DNA of 7,707 nt from Desulfobacterales bacterium (GTDB lineage: Bacteria > Desulfobacterota > Desulfobacteria > Desulfobacterales > JAFDCJ01). Positions 1 through 4,888 of the stretch are shown piece after piece. The stretch covers positions 4,777,771 through 4,785,477 of the forward strand of contig CP070771.1 of the NCBI GenBank assembly GCA_020345785.1, given 5' to 3'. The notes under the pieces are model-generated. The model had not been told where the DNA came from, did not search any database, and saw only the letters and a program-made list of their open reading frames with translations. Every line of letters begins with the position of its first letter. The stretch's first letter is position 1. Both the position numbers and the translations under genes were made by a program.

Positions 1-123
1 CAGCCCCGGGCCGCCGTTCAAACACAACAGGGTCTCGTTGCCGGCCCCAAAGCTGTAGGCGACGACCCGGTAGCCGTCGACCGTGACTTCAATCGTCTCA
101 TCGGGTTTTCGTTCATCCCACAT
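1..123 (-). CDS. Proline iminopeptidase-like alpha/beta hydrolase (peptidase S33), N-terminal 41 codons only
   Basis: Only the first 41 residues are present; the gene runs off the left edge. The start ATG is at 123-121, preceded by AGGAGG (complement of 131-136) at 7-nt spacing, which fixes the start well. Residues 9-26 look like the first beta strands of an alpha/beta hydrolase. They lead into LLCLNGGPGL at 32-41, where GGPG (37-40) is the oxyanion-hole loop typical of proline iminopeptidases and related amino-acid amidases of family S33; most members have HGGPG, here N replaces H. The Ser-Asp-His triad would lie outside the window, so activity cannot be judged. Family members release N-terminal proline or other residues from small peptides or amides, mostly in the cytoplasm, and no signal peptide is seen here. 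A promoter is visible upstream at 236-208. The family call is fairly secure; the substrate is not known. Confidence 0.72.
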   Translation of the reverse strand, partial: MWDERKPDETIEVTVDGYRVVAYSFGAGNETLLCLNGGPGL

Positions 124-207
124 GATAATGCCTCCTATTTTTTCTGAAGTGATAAAATATCGATACCAGCCAGCTCAACACCAATGGCGGCGTCAAGTGT
201 GAGGGGA

Positions 208-236
208 AGATTAAGGAAATCGGAATGGAGTGTCAA
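208..236 (-). promoter_or_regulatory. Sigma70-type promoter for the S33 hydrolase gene
   Basis: Read on the minus strand there is a perfect -35 TTGACA (236-231), a 17-bp spacer and a -10 TAATCT (213-208). The predicted start is near 201, giving a leader of about 77 nt before the ATG at 123. Position, spacing and strand all fit the hydrolase gene. A second TTGACG at 196-191 has no matching -10 and is probably incidental. Confidence 0.6.
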
Positions 237-300
237 GTTCAAAACCGTTATCTGATGCCTTTTATATTTGATTTTACCAGGCCGATCTGACCTTATGACC

Positions 301-330
301 TTGACTTGATAGTATCAAATGATATTATCA
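301..330 (+). promoter_or_regulatory. Two tandem TGATANTATCA palindromes overlapping a possible promoter of the Fic remnant
   Basis: Two 11-bp palindromes, TGATAGTATCA (307-317) and TGATATTATCA (320-330), share the form TGATA-N-TATCA with centres 13 bp apart. They end 5 bp before the ATG of the Fic remnant. They overlap a possible promoter: -35 TTGACT (301-306), 16-bp spacer, -10 TATTAT (323-328). If that promoter is real, transcription would start at about the ATG, giving a nearly leaderless message. Paired palindromes in this position look like an operator for a dimeric repressor. The repressor is not identified, and the gene it would have controlled is now broken. Confidence 0.45.
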
Positions 331-335
331 AGACC

Positions 336-718
336 ATGAAATACGACATCACGCCGTGTCAATTTACATCGGAAATCGTGAACACACTTGCAGCGATCGT
401 TGAAAGCATCGGTCGGTTGGAAGGGGTAAACCTGATCCAACCAAGTCCCCAACTCAGACGTAAAAACCGCATCCGAACGATTCAGGCATCCTTGAGGAAA
501 CTCGAGGTGTGACACTTACCGCTGCAAATCGTCTTGGGCACGCCCGGACTGCATTTGGTGAAAAAACGTTTTCCCGCAAGGACTATCAAAATCTTCTAAA
601 GACAATTTCTACGGCCACAGCCAGCCGGGACCTGCATCAAGGCGTTAAGATGGGGTTGCTGAATCGCTCCGGAGACAAACGCACATCGGTGTATCAGTTC
701 AAACCGATAAAGGAATAA
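336..718 (+). pseudogene. Fic family protein remnant with the catalytic core deleted
   Basis: Two short frames carry the two ends of one Fic protein. From ATG 336, residues 1-53 match the Fic N-terminal region, ending in LRRKNRIRTIQASL, which normally continues into the inhibitory SxxxE(G/N) helix. The frame then degenerates (RKLEV) and stops at 510-512. A second frame, readable from about 485 and shifted by one base, carries the C-terminal winged-helix part (TLTAANRLGHARTAFGEKTFSRKDY, then STATASRDL and GLLNRSGDK) and stops at 716-718. Proteins of this class are usually about 330 residues or more. Here about 200 central residues are missing, including the HPFx[D/E]GNGR AMP-transferase motif. 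AMPylation of target proteins is therefore impossible. GTG 509 could in theory start a 69-residue winged-helix peptide, but there is no SD. The pattern is a deletion plus frame change, and the gene is dead. Confidence 0.8.
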
Positions 719-772
719 CAGAAAAAAATGGAGTTTCTACCTCGGTCTTGAAAACATTGCAGTAAGCGAGAT

Positions 773-800
773 GGATAGTCAACTAGGTCAACAACGTTAT
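773..800 (-). repeat. Copy 1 of the TTGACYWAGTTGAC tandem motif with an adjacent -10-like sequence
   Basis: On the minus strand this reads TAATAAC, then GTTGTTGAC, CTA, GTTGACTA. The core TTGACCTAGTTGAC (791-778) differs at two positions from the 14-bp core at 3697-3710 and at 3924-3911, and the flanking GTTG and TA also match the copy at 3694-3712. The motif lies just downstream of the truncated M23 gene's stop. No start codon with an SD follows it on the minus strand before the Fic remnant, so if it was a promoter/operator its gene is gone. Confidence 0.45.
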
Positions 801-806
801 TACTTA

Positions 807-1190
807 TTACTTAAAAGCGTGCCGGAGTTTCGACCGGCAGGCGGGATTGTCGGCCTTCAGCGCCTGATACGGCCAATCAATGAGTGGCAGGGGATCCGGC
901 AAGATGATCATTTCCGGATTTCTGATGGTATTCCAGACAAACCCCTCATAAGAGAAAGATTCGGATGGGATCCCGAGCGAGAAGTGTAAATGTAGGAGGA
1001 TATTGGCTTTTGAATTTTCGGTGGCGGCCAGGGTGGCAATGATATCGGCTTCCTTCACGATCGTGCCGACTTCAACTGCAGGGCGCGGTTTGGTGTGGGC
1101 ATAAAGCGATATGAACCTTCCGGTGTCGCTGCCGGAGTCTTCGTGTTCGATAATTACCGCCTGGCCGGGATAATCTTTAAACATCGCCTT
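807..1190 (-). pseudogene. 5'-truncated duplicate of the M23 metallopeptidase gene at 3917-4555
   Basis: This segment encodes the last 125 residues (from ATG 1184) of an M23 (lysostaphin/LytM type) peptidase, colinear without gaps with residues 88-212 of the full copy and ending at the equivalent TAA. The match stops abruptly at 1190; four codons upstream of the ATG is an in-frame TGA, and no convincing SD is seen. YAH and HLH are kept, but the HxxxD zinc-binding half of the site is absent, so it cannot be an active peptidase. By hand count the proteins share 103 of 125 residues, while the DNA differs at 36 of 370 positions, so most nucleotide changes alter an amino acid. Changes include Gly to Glu in ATGNS and Pro to Leu just before HLH. 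This fits a copy no longer under purifying selection. It lies 84 bp downstream of the membrane-protein gene. Confidence 0.8.
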
Positions 1191-1273
1191 ACATCAGAAA
1201 CAAATATTCTCGGGATACCTCCATTTGGTTAAAGAAGATCAACGGAGCAATTCCTATATTTTTGATATAATTT

Positions 1274-3349
1274 TTAGTTAACTTCCTCTACTGCGTTTTC
1301 TATTTCCTCTTGATCCTTTAAGCGGCTCCAGGAATTCACATAGTCAAGTGAGGCGAAATCCATATTCAGCATCTCTTCCAGCGAGCATTTTTGCTTTCCA
1401 AACCAACAATGTAACAGGAAATCGCGGTTACCGATGACAAAGAACTTGATCCCTTCGGAAAAATCGCCACAGTCTCGCAACATTTTCATATCATCATGGC
1501 TGTCATCGACGTATTCAATTGGAATATGGTTGCCGTTCCTGTCCACAGCGTCGCCAATCTGATATTTATCGAAAATCTGGATGTTTTGCACCTTCACCAC
1601 GCGAGTCGGAGGGACTTCGATTTCAATCCATTGCAAGGACCGATCTATTTCGATGCCTTTTTTTCTGTCTTCCTGAACAGCGAATATGCTAGGGAGGCTG
1701 GAAGGTAAAATGAAACGGATTCTGAAATCTTTGGTTTCTTCATTGGTCCGACTACGATTGACAATGTGCCAGGTCGGCAGCAAAAATCCAATGATGCCTG
1801 CCACAGCAGTGTTCAGGGCCATCCGGATGTACCACTTCAATTCTATCCCTTTGATTGCGGCGATTATCGAAATTTCCGGTCTATTCGCCTTCTGGAGCAG
1901 AATCTGGACCAGATAGAACACACAAGCGATGACCACTGCAAGGCACAATGAATTCCTCCAATTGCCGGTGATATGTGCATTGAAAATTCGAAAGGTGTTC
2001 AAATTTCTTAGCTCCCCGGTTTGGATCATCATTGCCAAAACGAAGGCGTAAGATAAAGGCATTAACGTCCAAGGGTATTTGCGGTCGACAAATACCTGCA
2101 AACGATGAATCAGATTGCCTTCATTTAAAAAAACTGTGGCAATGAAAACAGCCAGCATACCGGCAACGATAGCCGAGAGCACCGGAAATTCGACTTGAGG
2201 AAAAGAGAAAGAGGGCGCGGCGGATTTCTTGACATTGCGGGTCCGCCCCTGGATCAGACTCGGAAAGCACAACAGGAGGAACACGGGCGTAAACATACAT
2301 GTGAAAACGATCAGGGTGATACCTATCGCTCCCGATATGCTGTGCAATAAACAAAACGGCAGGAACAAAATGATCAGTAGCAATAGGGCAAAGCATATGA
2401 TGTCGTTCGACTCAGGAACGGCGAAATTACCGTTTGATTTGATGAAGAATCCGACATTCTTCATTGCTCTGATCCGCGATATGTCCCCCCCATGAATCAT
2501 CAGGGCTATCCGGCTAAACAATTCATATAGTCGATCCAGCAACTGCGAACAGGCATCCCGGAGGTTGGCGGTCATCTCAGTCGCCTGAACACTGTCCGGA
2601 TCGTTGCGCAGCATAGCGAAGCAAGCCATGGCATTCGGTTTTTGCTTCTCATAGCTGTCAAATATGTCTGTCGCCAAGGCATTGAGCTCCCTTCCCAAAC
2701 GCGCGTCCTCGGCATATTGCCGAGCATGCTCACAGAGTAGTGCCACCTTTAACCACATCGATCGAGCGGTAGGTGAAGTTTCATAAATCAAATCGTTTTC
2801 GCAGAAACCCTGTCCTTTTAGATCCTTGCGAACTTTCTGGACAACATCGATTTGAGGCATGTATGCGGCATTTCTGAGTCGATGCTGTTCAGCATATTGT
2901 TGTGCCGGAATGCGAGCCTTTTCGTATAAAAGACGACGCAGGCTGGCGTCTACACCACAAAATGGCGGAATGTAAAAAAATGCGATTAAGAAAAACGCCC
3001 CAATAAAAGACGGACCCCGCAGCAGCTCGAAATCCTCTTCGTAGACATAACGAAGAAGGGCCTGAAACGTCTCTTGAATCTCGGGGATTTTCAATAAGGC
3101 GCTGAACAAAATGAGACCGATACCCAGGTAAAGCATTCGGTAAAGCATAAACTTGCAGCGTGTGGTGTTAGCTCGTGCCGGTTCAAACAGTTCCATTTTA
3201 GGGGCATTCCGAAATGAAAACCAGTTGCGGACCGTTCCCAGAAATCCGCACAACTTTTCCGGTTTGGCCCGCGATGACGGCGGAATGATTTTGAAATGTT
3301 GATATAAAAAGAAAATGACGACCGTATAAGAAAATAGGATCTCAAGCAT
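1274..3349 (-). CDS. Polytopic membrane protein of unknown function, 691 residues
   Basis: The start ATG (3349-3347) has GGGAGG at 3363-3358 with 8-nt spacing, so the start is well supported. I see about nine hydrophobic segments: residues 3-20, 69-88, 112-131, 315-337, 339-363, 387-408, 429-446, 467-486 and 507-527. Between the third and fourth lies a charged, mostly helical region (135-310) with AEQHRLRNAAY and a pair of E/R-rich helices. After the last segment comes a soluble domain (540-691) of beta character, with IEIEVPPTRVVKVQ (574-587), a pattern suggesting a small beta domain, and an acidic tail EEIENAVEEVN. I do not recognise the family and see no transporter, kinase, cyclase or protease signature. 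The gene sits between a full M23 peptidase gene upstream and a truncated copy downstream, same strand, but 567 bp from the former. It could be envelope-associated; partnership with the peptidase is only a guess. The frame is intact, so it is probably functional or recently acquired. Confidence 0.8.
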   Translation of the reverse strand: MLEILFSYTVVIFFLYQHFKIIPPSSRAKPEKLCGFLGTVRNWFSFRNAPKMELFEPARANTTRCKFMLYRMLYLGIGLILFSALLKIPEIQETFQALLRYVYEEDFELLRGPSFIGAFFLIAFFYIPPFCGVDASLRRLLYEKARIPAQQYAEQHRLRNAAYMPQIDVVQKVRKDLKGQGFCENDLIYETSPTARSMWLKVALLCEHARQYAEDARLGRELNALATDIFDSYEKQKPNAMACFAMLRNDPDSVQATEMTANLRDACSQLLDRLYELFSRIALMIHGGDISRIRAMKNVGFFIKSNGNFAVPESNDIICFALLLLIILFLPFCLLHSISGAIGITLIVFTCMFTPVFLLLCFPSLIQGRTRNVKKSAAPSFSFPQVEFPVLSAIVAGMLAVFIATVFLNEGNLIHRLQVFVDRKYPWTLMPLSYAFVLAMMIQTGELRNLNTFRIFNAHITGNWRNSLCLAVVIACVFYLVQILLQKANRPEISIIAAIKGIELKWYIRMALNTAVAGIIGFLLPTWHIVNRSRTNEETKDFRIRFILPSSLPSIFAVQEDRKKGIEIDRSLQWIEIEVPPTRVVKVQNIQIFDKYQIGDAVDRNGNHIPIEYVDDSHDDMKMLRDCGDFSEGIKFFVIGNRDFLLHCWFGKQKCSLEEMLNMDFASLDYVNSWSRLKDQEEIENAVEEVN

Positions 3350-3363
3350 CTTTCCATCCTCCC

Positions 3364-3757
3364 ATGCAAATCAGACTGATTGATAATGGTTGCGCGAAGA
3401 ATTTCTTGATGCCTATCCGTCACATTCGCTGAATCTACATGGAACTTTCAGGACTGAACAAGGATAGGGGCAAAACCGTAGGAGAAACAGATATCCAGAA
3501 GTAGTAAAAAGATCTTCTGCAACATCCGTGCCATTGCAATAACACAACACAATCCTCTTAAGTATTTGAAATTATGTGTTAATAAAATGTGTGAAGTTTA
3601 TGGATATTATAGGATCTGTCAAGCTAATTTACACTTATGGTTCCAAACTGTTTATTCGGTTTATTGAAATAAAGGGGAAAGCTTATAATGTTGTTGTTGA
3701 CTAAGTTGACTAAATTTTCTTGTTTCAATGGTGAGAAAAAAGAAAGGGAGGTAAAGA
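3364..3757. other. Intergenic stretch, AT-rich in its right half
   Basis: Nothing between 3364 and about 3680 looks like a conserved gene. On the minus strand, frames upstream of the membrane-protein gene include a 28-codon ORF (3534-3448) with a hydrophobic middle but no SD at proper spacing. The right part (about 3540-3720) is strongly AT-rich compared with the flanking genes and carries the promoter and repeats described separately. No tRNA, riboswitch or CRISPR structure was seen. Confidence 0.5.
3684..3713 (+). promoter_or_regulatory. Putative -10 box plus tandem GTTGACTAA operator-like repeat
   Basis: A perfect TATAAT lies at 3684-3689; the -35 at 17-bp spacing (TTATTG, 3661-3666) is weak. 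From the predicted transcription start (about 3696) runs an exact tandem repeat of GTTGACTAA (3696-3704 and 3705-3713). A repressor bound there would block initiation. A strong SD and an ATG follow 31-45 bp later. The arrangement of -10, tandem repeat at +1, SD and small ORF resembles an autoregulated toxin-antitoxin promoter, but no antitoxin is recognised. Confidence 0.45.
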
Positions 3758-3924
3758 ATGACAGCTCGAGCGAGGTTAGATGCTTTAACCCAAGCTGCAA
3801 GAAAATTAGGGTTTCCACCTCTACCAAATCTAAAATGTTGCCGCGAACGAGATTGCTGTTCAACCCTATTTTTTTAGTATTTTTCGTCCTGTTGTTTGTG
3901 CAATGTTAGGGTCAACTTAGTCAA
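3697..3924. repeat. 228-bp unit bounded by a perfect 14-bp inverted repeat
   Basis: TTGACTAAGTTGAC (3697-3710) and its exact reverse complement GTCAACTTAGTCAA (3911-3924) bound a 228-bp unit that holds the SD and small ORF. The right arm overlaps the stop codon of the full-length M23 gene (3919-3917). No clear target-site duplication flanks it, and no transposase is encoded. It could be a MITE-like element, or two copies of the same operator facing each other. Confidence 0.5.
3758..3877 (+). CDS. Possible 39-residue small protein
   Basis: ATG at 3758-3760 is preceded by GGGAGG (3746-3751) at 6-nt spacing, one of the best SD sequences in the window; the stop TAG is at 3875-3877. The peptide starts MTARARLDALTQAARKLGF, a basic, probably helical stretch, followed by PPLPNLK, then the cysteine pattern CCRERDCC (residues 27-34) and STLFF. 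A promoter and operator-like repeat lie upstream. I do not recognise it. It may be a real small protein, or the N-terminal stub of a larger decayed gene whose frame closes at the TAG. The CC-x4-CC pattern could bind metal, but a chance pattern is equally possible at this length. Confidence 0.35.
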   Translation: MTARARLDALTQAARKLGFPPLPNLKCCRERDCCSTLFF

Positions 3925-4300
3925 AAAGTTGCCGGAGTTTCGACCGGCAGGCGGGATTGTCGGCCTCCAGCGTCTGATACGGCCAATCAATGCGTGGCAG
4001 GGGATCCAGCAAGGCTATCATTGCGGGATTTCGGATGGTATTCCAGACAAACCGGTCATAGGTGAAAGATTTGGATGGGATCCCGAGTGAGAAGTGTAAA
4101 TGCGGCAGGATATTGGCTTTTGAATTGCCGGTGGCAGCAAGGGTGGCAATGGTATCGCCTTCCTTTACGATCGTGCCGACTTCAACTGCAGGGCGCGGTT
4201 TGGTGTGGGCATAAAACGATATGAATCTTCGGGTGTCGCTGCCGGAGTCTTCATGTTCGATAATCACCGCATGGCCGAGATAATCCTTAAATATTGCCTT
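3917..4300 (-). repeat. Segment duplicated at 807-1190
   Basis: This 384-bp 3' part of the M23 gene is the partner of 807-1190, in the same orientation at a constant offset of 3110 bp and without gaps. The best-conserved core is 3931-4300 against 821-1190, with 36 mismatches by hand count. As direct repeats the pair could support recombination that removes the membrane-protein gene between them. Confidence 0.8.
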
Positions 4301-4555
4301 GACCACGCCGCTGTGCATTACCGGGATGCGGGTCTTTTCATCCAAACGGCGCATCCTTCCGAAACGGTCTTTGTACAGGCACAGATCGATGCCCTCATGG
4401 GGGTAATCCCGTCGACCATGATCGCCCCACCATTTGTCCGCTGAATTGAACAGCATACCCCGGCAAAAGATCCAGCGGTCAAACCCGCTCTGATCCAAAG
4501 CGTTTTCTTCAATCAGCATCTCGGTGAAACGGCTTTTTTTTAAAGACATGGTCAT
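3917..4555 (-). CDS. M23 family metallopeptidase, 212 residues, no visible signal peptide
   Basis: The zinc-site motifs of the M23 (LytM/lysostaphin) fold are complete: HxxxD as H53-E-G-I-D57, a single His in FYAH117, and HxH as H152-L-H154 followed by FSLG. VMHSGVV (79-85), HAVIIEH (95-101) and EVGTIVKEGDTIATLAATGNS (125-145) are the beta-strand and glycine-loop pattern of the domain. Family members cut peptide cross-links in peptidoglycan, or act as lytic-enzyme activators. The N-terminus (1-30) is charged with no hydrophobic segment, which is unusual for an envelope enzyme; the protein may act from the cytoplasm, be exported some other way, or serve another role. ATG 4555 or the in-frame ATG 4549 could be the start; neither has a good SD. 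The stop overlaps the right arm of a 14-bp inverted repeat. A truncated, diverged copy lies at 807-1190. Confidence 0.78.
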   Translation of the reverse strand: MTMSLKKSRFTEMLIEENALDQSGFDRWIFCRGMLFNSADKWWGDHGRRDYPHEGIDLCLYKDRFGRMRRLDEKTRIPVMHSGVVKAIFKDYLGHAVIIEHEDSGSDTRRFISFYAHTKPRPAVEVGTIVKEGDTIATLAATGNSKANILPHLHFSLGIPSKSFTYDRFVWNTIRNPAMIALLDPLPRIDWPYQTLEADNPACRSKLRQLFD

Positions 4556-4768
4556 TTTGGTATAAATATTTCATTGAATCAAATAATTTTGCCGTAAATT
4601 TGGCTGTGAGCGAAATGCCGGCATCTAATTTCACAGGCGGCGGCCACCCGCCGGTGGGTGACCTTGGAAGGCCTGGCGTATGATTCTATCATCAGAATAT
4701 TCTTCTTTGAAATACAGTCCAACGGCCGTGTTGGGTTTCGCCCTAAGGGATCTATAGCAATGTAAGAG
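4556..4768. other. Intergenic spacer upstream of the M23 gene
   Basis: No gene is supported. Two overlapping minus-strand frames cross the spacer but start inside the palindromic repeat at 4769-4846, lack SDs and resemble no protein family. The spacer holds a GC-rich run at 4635-4661 able to form short alternative stems (CCACC/GGTGG; GGCGG/CCGCC), and a short relative of the repeat arms at 4719-4740. No clear promoter for the M23 gene was found. Confidence 0.5.
4719..4740. repeat. Degenerate REP-like arm (GTTGGGTTTCG)
   Basis: CCAAC (4719-4723) pairs with GTTGG (4730-4734), and GTTGGGTTTCG (4730-4740) is identical to 7681-7691 upstream of comM. It appears to be a partial member of the same dispersed palindrome family. 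Confidence 0.45.
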
Positions 4769-4846
4769 CCTGATTTTCGTAGGTTGGATTGAGGGATGAT
4801 ATCTAACATCATCGTTCGGGCTCAACCCAACCTACCCGAAATCAGG
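4769..4846. repeat. 78-bp nested palindrome, REP-like, downstream of the PLP enzyme gene
   Basis: The outer arms are CCTGATTT (4769-4776) and AAATCAGG (4839-4846). The middle arms are TAGGTTGGATTGAG (4780-4793) and CTCAACCCAACCTA (4821-4834), with one mismatch in 14. The inner arms are GATGAT (4795-4800) and ATCATC (4808-4813). Together they could fold into one long hairpin or cruciform. The TAGGTTGG/CCAACCTA arms are shared with the palindrome at 7681-7705. It starts 42 bp after the stop of the PLP enzyme gene and could protect or end that transcript, though no U-run follows on the minus strand. No transposase is present, so it is non-autonomous. Confidence 0.75.
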
Positions 4847-4888
4847 AATTCTTCTTCGGGCATTATTTAGCATTTGATCATTTCGGAC

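Noticed and set aside
3091..3423. 110-codon minus-strand frame overlapping the start of the membrane-protein gene
   Set aside because: Most of it is an out-of-frame reading of the membrane-protein gene, which has the better SD and a much longer open frame.
3448..3534. 28-codon minus-strand ORF with a hydrophobic core upstream of the membrane-protein gene
   Set aside because: No SD at suitable spacing (the nearest purine run is too far away), and it could easily arise by chance in this AT-rich DNA.
3624..3863. 79-codon minus-strand frame in the AT-rich region
   Set aside because: Leucine/phenylalanine-rich translation of AT-rich DNA with no SD; it overlaps the plus-strand small ORF with its strong SD.
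3688..3909. 73-codon plus-strand frame with a hydrophobic C-terminus
   Set aside because: Its start lies immediately after the predicted -10 box, so it would not be on the transcript, and it has no SD. The frame starting at 3758 is better placed.
3696..3924. Integron attC-like site, prompted by GTT-starting cores and an inverted repeat
   Set aside because: The arms do not fit the GTTRRRY/RYYYAAC pairing at the required positions, and no integrase or cassette array is nearby.
4579..4825. Two overlapping minus-strand frames of 64 and 77 codons in the spacer before the M23 gene
   Set aside because: They start inside the long palindrome, lack SDs, resemble no family and overlap each other in different frames.
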